A DNA stretch of 54,154 nucleotides from Candidatus Cloacimonadota bacterium (GCA_023137125.1 JAGLPW010000096.1:1-54154); one strand, 5' to 3'. Counted from the first letter of the stretch, positions 27,244 to 35,766 are shown. Numbers and translations: made by a program. The notes: a model not told the origin generated them from the sequence alone.

Positions 27244-27310
27244 GGTTTACTCCTTTCTTTAAAAAACCAGGAAGTTGAGATAAATTGTATCTCAACCTCC
27301 TTTATCTTTT

Positions 27311-27862
27311 CTATTTCATTAAGATCATTTTCTTGGTTGAACTATAAATTCCTGAATTCATTTTGTAGAAGTAGATACCGCTTGAAACGGATTTTCCGGT
27401 ATCATCGTCTCCTTGCCAAACCACCGAATGATTGGAAGCTGCCAGATGTTCATTAACTAAAGTTTTTACTTTTTGACCTTTGGTGTTATAGATTTCAACA
27501 ATTACATGACCAGGTTTATGATTAGAAAAACAGATTGTTGTTTCCGGGTTGAAAGGATTTGGAAAATTGGCATTCAAAACAGTTCCAGATGGAATGATAT
27601 TATCATTAGCAACTGTTGTTGATGTCATTATGAAAGCCTGTGATGTAATTTCACCGGCAATTACTACAACTTCTTCTGTTAAATCTTCATAGCCTTCAGC
27701 AATGCAGGTAAACATATATGTTCCAGCTTCGATTTCAAAAGTAAAATGACCTGTTTCATTCGAAGTTGCTATAAGTTCTGTACCATTATAAATTTCTGCA
27801 CCTTCTATTGGAATGGGATACATACCAGCAAGTTCGATAACTTGACCTTCTACTGTTCCGGT
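27311..27862 (-). repeat. Near-identical 3' gene segment, copy 1
   Basis: This segment covers the regulatory-like domain plus T9SS tail of the 590-aa gene and is about 95 % identical by eye to 29112-29662. Both copies are in the same orientation about 1.8 kb apart, so they are direct repeats able to recombine. Confidence 0.75.
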
Positions 27863-29083
27863 ATTTATTTGTTCAAGTTCCACATTCAAAATCACAGACC
27901 AGCCGGTCTTATCATCTGTTGCTGTTTCATTCAAACCTTTATATGTGCATAGATAATGAGAATCATCTATCTGTGCTAAAGCAGGTTCACACCCATAATC
28001 AGTATCAAATTCAAAAGGTGTTTCCGAGGTAATAGTTCCTGTCAATGCATCTACAACTAATACTTTCGACCAGCCAGTGAATCCTGTTTCTCCTACATAA
28101 TATGCACAGAGATAATGAGAATCATCAATTTTGGCTATGGCTGGTTCTCCCACATTATCACGTGAATCGAATACAAATGGTATGCCACTGATAATCCCCC
28201 AAGTATTAAAATCAGTTATTGATAATACAACAGATTCGCCAGTATCATTATCAGCTTCATAAGCACAGAGGAATTGAGAGCTATTAATCTGGCATAGTGC
28301 AGGTCTCAACATAGATCCTTGATAAAATTCAAATTGTGTCTCTCTTATGATCGTCCAATCAGAATTATCAACAGTAAGTATTACAGCATAACCATTGTAA
28401 CCCTGGCCAAAATCAGAAGTATATGTGCAAAGAAAATGAGAATCATCAACTTTAATAATGGCAGGTGTTAGTGTACAATCAGCATCTTCAAATTCAAAGG
28501 GAATCTCACTGGAAACAGACCAGTCATTCATATTCACTGTTAAGACAATAGCTGTACCATTTTGATTAGGAACATCTGCATACACACACAGGAAATGTGT
28601 GTCATCGATCTCTGACAGAACTGGTTTCATTAAAAAACCAGTTGCAAATACCAATGGTGTCCCCTGGGTAATTTCCCAGGTGCTATTATCAACGGATAAT
28701 ACAAGGGCAATATTACCAACTCCACCTGATACTTCAAAAACACAAAGATAGTGAAAATCATCAATTCTTGCTATATCCGGTTGTACACCACCATTATTGG
28801 AATATATTTCGGCTGTGGTTTCTTTAGTTACAGTTCCTGTTTCTATATCAGCAGTCAGAATCACCGCCTTGCTGAGCCAATTCCAATTTGCATCCTGGTT
28901 TCTATAAACACACAGAAAATGCGTTTCGTCAATTTGTGATAAAACTGATTCACGTGCATAATCTTCTTCAAATACAAAAGGGATTCCTTTTGTAATATCC
29001 CATACTTCTGCCTGGCAGATTTGTGAGATTACCATTGCTACGAAAATTAAACAAACAATGGATAATAATTTTGATTTTTTCAT
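27311..29083 (-). CDS. Secreted repeat protein with carboxypeptidase-regulatory-like domain and T9SS tail (590 aa)
   Basis: The signal peptide (about 1-25, LLSIVCLIFVAMVISQICQA) is followed by EVWDITKG, shared with its paralogues, and about seven repeats on the pattern IDDTHFLCVYADV ... AIVLTVNMNDWSVSSEIPFE. Then comes a carboxypeptidase-regulatory-like (CarboxypepD_reg) domain (EGQVIELAGMYPIPIEGAEI, about 435-500) and the FlgD-like/T9SS tail (about 505-590, FPNPFNPETTICFSNHKPGH). The 3' 550 bp nearly match the 3' end of the next gene upstream at 29112. It sits 28 nt after that gene and 67 nt before the candidate selenoprotein gene, so it is likely in one transcript. Function is unknown; a surface-displayed or released beta-propeller is the likely form. 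Confidence 0.8.
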   Translation of the reverse strand: MKKSKLLSIVCLIFVAMVISQICQAEVWDITKGIPFVFEEDYARESVLSQIDETHFLCVYRNQDANWNWLSKAVILTADIETGTVTKETTAEIYSNNGGVQPDIARIDDFHYLCVFEVSGGVGNIALVLSVDNSTWEITQGTPLVFATGFLMKPVLSEIDDTHFLCVYADVPNQNGTAIVLTVNMNDWSVSSEIPFEFEDADCTLTPAIIKVDDSHFLCTYTSDFGQGYNGYAVILTVDNSDWTIIRETQFEFYQGSMLRPALCQINSSQFLCAYEADNDTGESVVLSITDFNTWGIISGIPFVFDSRDNVGEPAIAKIDDSHYLCAYYVGETGFTGWSKVLVVDALTGTITSETPFEFDTDYGCEPALAQIDDSHYLCTYKGLNETATDDKTGWSVILNVELEQINTGTVEGQVIELAGMYPIPIEGAEIYNGTELIATSNETGHFTFEIEAGTYMFTCIAEGYEDLTEEVVVIAGEITSQAFIMTSTTVANDNIIPSGTVLNANFPNPFNPETTICFSNHKPGHVIVEIYNTKGQKVKTLVNEHLAASNHSVVWQGDDDTGKSVSSGIYFYKMNSGIYSSTKKMILMK

Positions 29084-29111
29084 TTTTCTCTCCTTTTTAT
29101 TTAAATGATTT

Positions 29112-29662
29112 CTATTTCATTAAGATCATTTTTCTGGTTGAACTGTAAATTCCTGAATTCATTTTGTAGAAGTAAATACCGCTTGAAACGGATTCTCCGG
29201 TATCATCGTCTCCTTGCCAAACCACTGAATGATTGGAAGCTGCTAGATGTTCATTAACTAAAGTTTTTACTTTTTGACCTTTGGTGTTATAGATTTCAAC
29301 AATTACATGACCAGGTTTATGATTAGAAAAACTGATTGTTGTTTCCGGATTGAAAGGATTTGGAAAATTACCTTTTAACACAGTTCCAGAAGGAATGATA
29401 TTATCATCAGCACCTGTTGTTGATGTCATTATGAAAGCGTGGGATGTAATTTCACCGGCAATTACAACTACTTCTTCTGTTAAATCTTCATAGCCTTCAG
29501 CAACGCAATTAAACATATATGTTCCAGCTTCGATTTCAAAAGTAAAATGTCCTGTTTCATTCGAAGTTGCCAAAAGTTCCGTACCATTATAGATTTCTGC
29601 ACCTTCTATTGGAATGGGATACATTCCTGCAAGTTCGATAACCTGACCTTCTACAGTTCCCA
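29112..29662 (-). repeat. Near-identical 3' gene segment, copy 2
   Basis: This is the partner of 27311-27862. Identity drops sharply upstream of the regulatory-like domain, where the propeller-like repeats of the two genes differ much more. That boundary points to gene conversion or shuffling of the tail module. Confidence 0.75.
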
Positions 29663-30830
29663 TCGAGGCTGGAAGTTCTAGATCAATATTGACTGCAAAT
29701 CCACCATTCATTCCACCCTGTGAATATACGCAGATGAAAGTATCTTCATCAAATTCAGCCAGAAATGGTCTTTCTGATTCTATCTCATCATAGATCACAG
29801 AAGAACCAGCAGTGATTTCCCAAGTTGCAGGATCTACTGTAAGAACAACAACTTTCCCATTAACTTCACCCACACAATTGGAAAAAGCACACATGAAGTG
29901 TGTATTATCGAGTTTCAGCAATTCGAAATTTGTCGCATTCCAGGATTCAAATAGATATTCTGTTTCTGCTGAAATTGTCCAATTTGTTTGATCGATCGTA
30001 AGCACTCTGGCAAATCCCTGGCTGATATTAGGTGGATTGTTACCATAAGTGCAAAGGTAATGTGTATCATCGATCTTAGCGATATCAGGTACAGCACCAT
30101 TTCCTGTAGCAAATTCATATGGAATTGTACTATCAACTGTCCAGGATGTCTGGTCAACTGAGAGGATAACAGCTTTACCAAATACCGAACCTGCTCCCCA
30201 GTAACTACACAGGAAATGTGTTTCATCAATTTGTTCCAGGGTAGGATTCGAAGCTTCTGAATTAGCAAAAGTTAAAACTGAGCCAAAAGATACTGTTTCT
30301 GCCTGAATATCGACAGTTAATACACAGGCCTCTCCAAGGCTGCCTGTAGCAAGTAGATAATGTTCATCGTCAAGTTTCATCAAATCACACTCTGTTGCTA
30401 CCATACCAGACAATGAAACAGCACTTGAAGTAACAGTATATGAATTTAAATCTACGGTTAAAATTACAGCACATTGAAAAAGATCGCTGGTTCGATAAGA
30501 GCACAAATAATGAGTATCATCAATTTTTTTCAGAGCAAAATTCTTCATGCCGTCTGCGAATTCGATCTCAAGCCCTGCCAAAATAAGCCCGGAATCCGGC
30601 TCATATGTGAGCACAACCGCTTTCCCGCAGAATACCCAGTTCATGTAGTCTGAAACATAATAAACACACAGATAACTATTGTCATCGATCTCTTCTAATT
30701 GTGGAGTATCAATCTGCTCAAATGCAAATTGTTGATTAGCTCCGACGGTAATGTCCCATTCGTCTGCCATACAGATTTGTATGCAGAACACTAAAATTAA
30801 ACTTACTAACACTAACTTCACGTTTTTCAT
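29112..30830 (-). CDS. Secreted repeat protein with carboxypeptidase-regulatory-like domain and T9SS tail (572 aa)
   Basis: The start is set at 30830 because GGAG lies 7 nt before that ATG; an ATG four codons earlier lacks a ribosome site. The signal peptide (about 1-22, VLVSLILVFCIQICMA) is followed by DEWDITVG, about seven repeats (IDDTHYLCSYRTSDLFQCAV, IDETHFLCSYWGAGSVFGKA), a CarboxypepD_reg-like domain and the FlgD-like/T9SS tail. It starts 13 nt after the stop of the CheY-like gene, indicating one transcript driven by the sigma-54-type promoter. It is a paralogue of the 590-aa and 512-aa proteins. No catalytic motif was recognised. Confidence 0.8.
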   Translation of the reverse strand: MKNVKLVLVSLILVFCIQICMADEWDITVGANQQFAFEQIDTPQLEEIDDNSYLCVYYVSDYMNWVFCGKAVVLTYEPDSGLILAGLEIEFADGMKNFALKKIDDTHYLCSYRTSDLFQCAVILTVDLNSYTVTSSAVSLSGMVATECDLMKLDDEHYLLATGSLGEACVLTVDIQAETVSFGSVLTFANSEASNPTLEQIDETHFLCSYWGAGSVFGKAVILSVDQTSWTVDSTIPYEFATGNGAVPDIAKIDDTHYLCTYGNNPPNISQGFARVLTIDQTNWTISAETEYLFESWNATNFELLKLDNTHFMCAFSNCVGEVNGKVVVLTVDPATWEITAGSSVIYDEIESERPFLAEFDEDTFICVYSQGGMNGGFAVNIDLELPASMGTVEGQVIELAGMYPIPIEGAEIYNGTELLATSNETGHFTFEIEAGTYMFNCVAEGYEDLTEEVVVIAGEITSHAFIMTSTTGADDNIIPSGTVLKGNFPNPFNPETTISFSNHKPGHVIVEIYNTKGQKVKTLVNEHLAASNHSVVWQGDDDTGESVSSGIYFYKMNSGIYSSTRKMILMK

Positions 30831-30843
30831 TTTTTTCTCCATT

Positions 30844-31272
30844 TTATTTATTTTCTGAGATGTTCTTCTCAGTTGTTCTTTTATTTGGAATACTATTCTT
30901 ATGATTTATTTCGATGGTTCTAAGGTTTTCGATTAACTTTTCTATATCTAGTGGTTTACATAAAAAATTATGTACTCCCAGTTTTATGCTTTGTTCATGT
31001 TTTTCTTTATCATAATAACCTGTGAAAATAATTATCTTAACTTGCGGATCGATCTTCTTCATGAGCCTTGCTAACTCTATCCCGTTTAAACCCGGCATTT
31101 TATAATCGGTTAATACAATATGAAATCTATCTTTTGCAAACTCTTTTATCGCAATTCTTGGGTCAGCAAACTTTGTACTTCTATAACCATGTAATTCCAG
31201 AGCTCTATGTAGTGTTTCCAAACTTAAAATATCATCATCAATAATCATGATATTCAATTCTGTGTTAACCAT
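30844..31272 (-). CDS. Stand-alone response-regulator receiver (CheY-like) protein
   Basis: 142 aa from the ATG at 31272, chosen because GGGAGGTGATT lies just upstream; a GTG at 31278 falls in that site. The receiver features are complete: the acidic pocket IDDD (about 11-14), phospho-acceptor Asp56 in IVLTDYKMPGLNG, Thr in IIFTGYYD and Lys in FLCKPLD. The short polar tail (KRTTEKNISENK) has no output domain. A sigma-54-type promoter lies 28 nt upstream, and secreted-protein genes follow at once. It may act as a phosphate sink or feedback partner of the nearby kinase; that is inference. Confidence 0.88.
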   Translation of the reverse strand: MVNTELNIMIIDDDILSLETLHRALELHGYRSTKFADPRIAIKEFAKDRFHIVLTDYKMPGLNGIELARLMKKIDPQVKIIIFTGYYDKEKHEQSIKLGVHNFLCKPLDIEKLIENLRTIEINHKNSIPNKRTTEKNISENK

Positions 31273-31310
31273 AATCACCTCCCAAAACTTTTCGCTTTCA
31301 TACCTATATC

Positions 31311-31327
31311 AGCACATAGTGTGCCAA
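31311..31327 (-). promoter_or_regulatory. Sigma-54-type (-24/-12) promoter
   Basis: On the minus strand TTGGCACACTATGTGCT has the invariant GG (-24) and GC (-12) separated by exactly 10 nt and a perfect TTGGCAC -24 box. It would start transcription about 28 nt before the CheY-like ATG at 31272. The gene just upstream encodes a sigma-54 activator (GAFTGA present), which strengthens the call. Confidence 0.7.
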
Positions 31328-31408
31328 ACTGCACAAGGCATGCCTAATTCATTATTTTGCAGGAGATTAGAGCTATAATATCAATATTGGAAAAGGTGGT
31401 CCATATTG

Positions 31409-31458
31409 GAACAATGGTTCGATCTGAACTATCCGTTTTAATAAAAATAGAACAGTTC
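31409..31458. promoter_or_regulatory. Cluster of GAAC/GTTC dyads, candidate activator-binding enhancer
   Basis: Within 50 nt there are GAAC-AATG-GTTC (31409-31420), GTTC-GATCT-GAAC (31417-31429) and GAAC-A-GTTC (31450-31458). They lie about 85-135 nt upstream of the -24 box of the sigma-54-type promoter, the usual place for NtrC-type enhancer sites. Binding by the adjacent activator is inferred from position. Confidence 0.4.
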
Positions 31459-31492
31459 GATAATTAGATAAAAATGTAATAAAAAAAGAAAG

Positions 31493-32923
31493 TTATGTTT
31501 CTAATTTTCTTTTCAAACGATTTCTTGAAATCTTTAAATAATTAGCTGTTTTTGATATATTACCATGGAAAAGTTCAAGTACATCTTTAATGATTTTTTT
31601 TTCAATCATATCAAGACTTAAACCTTCTTTTGGGTATTCAATCATTAGATTCTTATTTTTTTTGAATCGGATTTCAGGTTTTAAATTCAAAAAATTTAAA
31701 TATTCCGGTTTTACTTCAAGGTCATTGTATAAGAGGATAACTCTTTCTATTGTATTTTGCAGTTCCCGCACATTCCCTGGCCAGAAATAATCTTCCAGTA
31801 TTTCTAATGCATCTTTTCGAATTGCTTTGAAATCACGCTTTTTTTGTTTGGCATAATTCAATAAAAACATTTGCGCCAGAGGACCTATCTCTTCTTTGCG
31901 GTCTCTTAAAGGCGGGATCAGGATGTTTGCAGTGTTTAACCTGTAATACAGATCTTTTCTAAATATATTCTTTTCTATCAGTTTGCTTACATCGCGGTTA
32001 GTAGCACAGATAATACGTAAATCAAGATTGATTTTCTTTGTTCCACCGATCCTGTAAATTTCTTTCTGCTGTAAAACTCTCAACAATTTTGGTTGCATAT
32101 CCAAAGGCATATCTCCAATTTCATCCAGGAAAAGAGTACCACCATGAGCTAATTCCAATTTACCCATCATACCTTTTTGACGGGCTCCTGTAAAGGCTCC
32201 TGATTCATATCCGAAAAGTTCACTTTCAAAAAGATTTGGTGAAATGGCTGAACAATTCACAGTAACAAATGGTCTGGAATCCTTTAAATTCCCGTAATGG
32301 ATCATTCGGACGATTATCTCTTTACCTGTTCCTGTCTCTCCTTCGATCAATACAGGTATGTCCCTGTCTTCATGAAGCTTCTTAACCACCTTGACGATAT
32401 CTCTCATTGCATCAGAAAAAACTCCAATTTTACCAATTCCTGTAACTTCGGCATAGGCAGATTGGAAATGATGCATTTTTGCATTAATTTCCTGGGTGGA
32501 TTCTTTAAGTTTCTCATTAAATCTATTTGTTAGGGTATAGTTTTCTTTTAGAAGTGTTTGATGCTCTGCAACTCTATCGACAATTACAGCCAGTTCTTCA
32601 ACATCAATAGGTTTAAGCAGATAATCATATGCACCTGCGCGCAAAGCCTCAATAGCCGTACTCAGATCACCATGACCTGTGATCATGATGACATCCGTAT
32701 TTTTCCCTTTCGTGTTTTTTTTGAGCTCTTGTAATAATTTTATACCACTCATGCCGGGCATACGTATATCTGAGATAACCATGGGATACGGATTTTGATC
32801 AAAGAGCTCCAGTCCTTTTTTACAGTTATCTGTACAATCTACCTGGTGCCCCAGATAGGTGGTTAAAAAAGTTTCCAGGGATTCGCAGCTTAAAGGATCA
32901 TCATCAACAACTAGAATCCTCAT
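31493..32923 (-). CDS. Sigma-54-dependent response regulator (NtrC family)
   Basis: 476 aa with receiver, AAA+ and helix-turn-helix domains. The receiver (about 1-120) carries Asp52 in MVISDIRMPGMSG. The AAA+ domain (about 165-395) has Walker A GETGTGKE, the sigma-54 contact loop ESGAFTGARQ and Walker B GGTLFLDEIGDMP, then WPGNVRELQNTIERV. The C-terminal Fis-type HTH reads HGNISKTANYLKISRNRLKR. Its start overlaps the end of the TPR kinase gene by 20 nt, so the two are a coupled two-component pair. The likely target is the sigma-54-type promoter 166 nt beyond its stop, driving the CheY-like and secreted-protein genes. Confidence 0.95.
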   Translation of the reverse strand: MRILVVDDDPLSCESLETFLTTYLGHQVDCTDNCKKGLELFDQNPYPMVISDIRMPGMSGIKLLQELKKNTKGKNTDVIMITGHGDLSTAIEALRAGAYDYLLKPIDVEELAVIVDRVAEHQTLLKENYTLTNRFNEKLKESTQEINAKMHHFQSAYAEVTGIGKIGVFSDAMRDIVKVVKKLHEDRDIPVLIEGETGTGKEIIVRMIHYGNLKDSRPFVTVNCSAISPNLFESELFGYESGAFTGARQKGMMGKLELAHGGTLFLDEIGDMPLDMQPKLLRVLQQKEIYRIGGTKKINLDLRIICATNRDVSKLIEKNIFRKDLYYRLNTANILIPPLRDRKEEIGPLAQMFLLNYAKQKKRDFKAIRKDALEILEDYFWPGNVRELQNTIERVILLYNDLEVKPEYLNFLNLKPEIRFKKNKNLMIEYPKEGLSLDMIEKKIIKDVLELFHGNISKTANYLKISRNRLKRKLET

Positions 32924-34622
32924 TTTTTTCCTCTTCTTTGGCTAAGGGGATTTTCAAGATGAAGGAGACTCCCCTGTCTTCATTATTCTCTGCCTTGATG
33001 GTTCCATTTAACTTATCAATAATATTCTTAACGATGGCTAATCCGAAACCCATTCCCTCTCCCGGTTCTTTGGTTGAGAAAAATGGATCGTATAATTTTT
33101 CTCCAATATTGTCAGGTAATCCTTCACCATTATCTTTTACGATAATCAAAGCAAAATTATTCTCTTTCTTTGTTATGATCTGGATCTTCTTCTCAATTTC
33201 ATGAATTTTATCCAATGAATGCATTGCATTTACAATCAGATTTATTATTACCTGTTCAATTTGAATTTGATTGCATTTTACCATAAGAAGTTCATCAGCA
33301 AAGGTCTGTTCTTGTTCAATACCATGGGAAAAAAGCTGCCGGTCAAGTAAAGAGAGGGCTGTTTTGATAACTTTATTTAGGTCTACTAAGGCAAAATCGG
33401 ATTTATCGGATCTAGCCCAAAAAGATCTCATATGTTTAATAATATCATTAATCCGTGCAACCGCTTTGGAAATGTTTTTTAATTCCTTTAAGAAAGGTGA
33501 TGATAATGCTCCGGGATTTCTCTTTTCCCAGAAAAGAATACTTTCCGAACTGATCTTTATTGCATTGAGAGGTTGATTAATTTCATGAGTAATTCCGGCA
33601 GCCATAACTCCAATTGATGCAAGACGAGCTGCTTTTTCCACCATCTGTTTTGCTTCCAGTTCCTTTTTTTCCATTTCATAAGATGAATGTATCCCTCGGA
33701 TTTGCTTTGTTAACTCTGTTGTATAAATTAGGTCTTTCATATCAGAAAAGCGTTTATAAAATTCAAGAGATTTTTCAAAATCTTTTAATACTTCATATGT
33801 AAGTGAAAGGTGGTCGTACGAATCTTTAATAAATTCTTTATAATCTATTTCCATGGCTAATTTCAGAGCCTTATTATGAGATTCAAGAGCTTTATTGTAT
33901 TCCTTTAATTTTCGATATGAACCACCTATATCATTTAATACTGGAATCATGATATTCTTTTCGTCCAACTCTTGAGAAATTTGTAAAGCTTCAAAAAAAC
34001 ATTCCAATGATTTTTCAAGTTGTTTTTTACACTGATATATCTCACCGATATTGACCAAACTTATAGCAATACTTCTTTTTAAACCGAATCTTTTTGAAAA
34101 CTTCAGTGCTTTATTTAAATATTTCAAAGCTTCATCAAACTTTTTAAATTTTAGGTACACAATACCGATGTTAATAATTACGGATTCGGTGTTGATTTTG
34201 GGATCATACTTTTGAACATCTTCATCAACATAATCAAGAGCCTTTAAAAAAAATTCCAAAGCTTTTTCATTATTTTCCATTTTCAGGTAGATAAGACCGA
34301 TATTGTTAATTGTAATAGCAATTGCAGGCTTATTATTAATAGACTCATAAACTTTCAGGGTCTGAAAGAAATAATCCAGGGATTTGCTGTAATTAGTTTG
34401 TGACATTTCAATCAATCCAAAAGTATTCAGTGCAGCAGCTTCCATTTCTTTGAGATTGTGCTTTTTAGAAAGTTCTAGCGTAAGAAGAGCGTATTTTTTG
34501 CTTTCTTTATTTTGTGAGATTCGCCAGAAACTGATAGCAATGTTTTTATAAATCTCAACTTTTTTAGAGATGTTTTTTGTTTTCTTAGTTTGTTCAATAA
34601 GCTTTTGAATTTTATCTATCAT
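32904..34622 (-). CDS. Cytoplasmic TPR-sensor histidine kinase
   Basis: 572 aa with no signal peptide or membrane segment. Residues about 10-290 are six to seven TPR units (IAITINNIGLIYLKMENNEK, SVIINIGIVYLKFKKFDEAL). The kinase core follows: phospho-acceptor His346 in AAGITHEINQPLNAIKISSE, N box NLIVNAMHSLD, G1 VKDNGEGLPDNIG and G2 GEGMGFGLAIVKNI. Its 3' end overlaps the NtrC-type activator by 20 nt. The TPR input suggests sensing through a protein partner in the cytoplasm rather than an external ligand. The signal itself is unknown. Confidence 0.93.
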   Translation of the reverse strand: MIDKIQKLIEQTKKTKNISKKVEIYKNIAISFWRISQNKESKKYALLTLELSKKHNLKEMEAAALNTFGLIEMSQTNYSKSLDYFFQTLKVYESINNKPAIAITINNIGLIYLKMENNEKALEFFLKALDYVDEDVQKYDPKINTESVIINIGIVYLKFKKFDEALKYLNKALKFSKRFGLKRSIAISLVNIGEIYQCKKQLEKSLECFFEALQISQELDEKNIMIPVLNDIGGSYRKLKEYNKALESHNKALKLAMEIDYKEFIKDSYDHLSLTYEVLKDFEKSLEFYKRFSDMKDLIYTTELTKQIRGIHSSYEMEKKELEAKQMVEKAARLASIGVMAAGITHEINQPLNAIKISSESILFWEKRNPGALSSPFLKELKNISKAVARINDIIKHMRSFWARSDKSDFALVDLNKVIKTALSLLDRQLFSHGIEQEQTFADELLMVKCNQIQIEQVIINLIVNAMHSLDKIHEIEKKIQIITKKENNFALIIVKDNGEGLPDNIGEKLYDPFFSTKEPGEGMGFGLAIVKNIIDKLNGTIKAENNEDRGVSFILKIPLAKEEEKNEDSSC

Positions 34623-34719
34623 TCAAACCCCATTTATATATTCAATTAATCTTTTTAACTGATTATATGTCAAGAATTTAGTATTATTCTGAATTACTTA
34701 GAAAAACAGAAATAAAAAA

Positions 34720-34743
34720 GGGTGGCTTGTGCACAAGCTACCC
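34720..34743 (-). terminator. Rho-independent terminator for the minus-strand secreted-protein gene
   Basis: An almost perfect palindrome, GGGTGGCTTGTG / CACAAGCTACCC, is followed on the minus strand by a T6 tract. It lies about 125 nt past the stop of the 281-aa secreted-protein gene and beyond the tail remnant. Confidence 0.7.
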
Positions 34744-34762
34744 AATAGTATTCATGTTATTT

Positions 34763-34813
34763 TCACTTTAGTAAAATCATCTTTCTAACTTTCTGGTAAT
34801 TTCCTGCTTTTAA
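34763..34813 (-). pseudogene. Orphan T9SS tail fragment
   Basis: On the minus strand the DNA reads LKAGNYQKVRKMILLK then TGA, the exact ending of the FlgD-like/T9SS tails seen in six genes here (compare KMKSGNYSSTKKMILLK). Upstream it runs straight into a palindromic repeat and a C-tract instead of a gene. It is the leftover 3' end of a tailed gene or a duplicated tail. Confidence 0.7.
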
Positions 34814-34824
34814 CTCCCCACTAT

Positions 34825-34863
34825 CTCCCCCTAACTAGGGGGAGAATTAAAGAGGGGGGGGGG
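34825..34863. repeat. Palindromic repeat with a G10 tract
   Basis: CTCCCCCTA-AC-TAGGGGGAG (34825-34844) is a 9-bp perfect dyad, followed by AATTAAAGA and ten G residues (34854-34863). It sits between the stop of the 281-aa gene and the orphan tail. The form (C5/G5 palindrome, AATTAAAGA, G-run) resembles dispersed REP-like elements; that is recognition from memory, not a search. Confidence 0.6.
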
Positions 34864-34868
34864 AAGAA

Positions 34869-35714
34869 CTACTTCAGAAGTATCATCTTCTTTGTTTTTT
34901 CAAAATTATCGGTTTTTAGTTTGTATAAATAAATTCCTGAACTTACTGGTTTTCTGTTTTCATCCGTTCCATTCCAAATAACTGAATGGTTATCTTGATC
35001 CAGGTTAGAATTAACAAGTGTCTTAACCTTTTGCCCCTTGATGTTGAATATAGTCAATTCTACATTACTTTTTTCAGGTATTGAGAAAGAAATAGATGTA
35101 GTAGGATTGAATGGATTGGGATAGTTAGTGCATTTTGTCTGATTTATCTGAGAAATCTCATGCTGAGAAATACCTACTCCCCAGATCATCTCTGCTTCTA
35201 CAAGATCAAAGTAGCTCCAGTTTACAGATGGTCCTCCTGTCACCCCGGAATCCAAAACAACAGCAACACTGTCACCCATTTCGATTAGAATAGTATCAGT
35301 AACAGAAAGCTGAGTCCAGGTTTCAGAATATGTTTCGGAAGCTGATAGGTCTATTTGGCTTCCGTCAAATTTGAAAATCCTCCAATACAGACTGGCAAAT
35401 GTAATATTGGAATGTTGCCTTACCCATACTGTTACTTCCCAGATCTCCCCATTCTGGATTTCCGGAATTACCTGGTAGGCATACACCGGAAAATATCCCT
35501 GTAAATTTCCTGCTTCCAACTTTAAACACCAGTTGTCACCACCTGGAGCAGCATCTTCGTATGATTCTCCCAAGTTCCAGCTAATTGTCCAGTGATCTAA
35601 TGTTGCCTCACCATTAATCTCAAAACTCCCATTAAGCACTTGACCACACAATGAAACTGAAAAGAAAACCAAAACCAAAATCAAACCAGCCTGCAAATAG
35701 CTATATATTCTCAT
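34869..35714 (-). CDS. Secreted protein with carbohydrate-binding-like domain and T9SS tail (281 aa)
   Basis: A signal peptide (about 1-25, ending SLCGQ) is followed by a beta-sandwich-like domain starting VLNGSFEINGEATLDHWTIS and containing WCLKLEAGNLQGYFPVYAYQ and ILIEMGDSVAVVLDSGVTGG. This is the pattern of carbohydrate-binding or galactose-binding-like modules. The C-terminal 85 residues are the FlgD-like/T9SS tail (NYPNPFNPTTSISFSIPEKS ... SSGIYLYKLKTDN). There is no catalytic domain. It is preceded 52 nt upstream by another tailed protein in the same direction. Specific ligand unknown. Confidence 0.78.
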   Translation of the reverse strand: MRIYSYLQAGLILVLVFFSVSLCGQVLNGSFEINGEATLDHWTISWNLGESYEDAAPGGDNWCLKLEAGNLQGYFPVYAYQVIPEIQNGEIWEVTVWVRQHSNITFASLYWRIFKFDGSQIDLSASETYSETWTQLSVTDTILIEMGDSVAVVLDSGVTGGPSVNWSYFDLVEAEMIWGVGISQHEISQINQTKCTNYPNPFNPTTSISFSIPEKSNVELTIFNIKGQKVKTLVNSNLDQDNHSVIWNGTDENRKPVSSGIYLYKLKTDNFEKTKKMILLK

Positions 35715-35766
35715 AACTCTCCTACCTGAATTGCTTGAAGCTTATTTTTCATTTCTTCTTGTTTCT

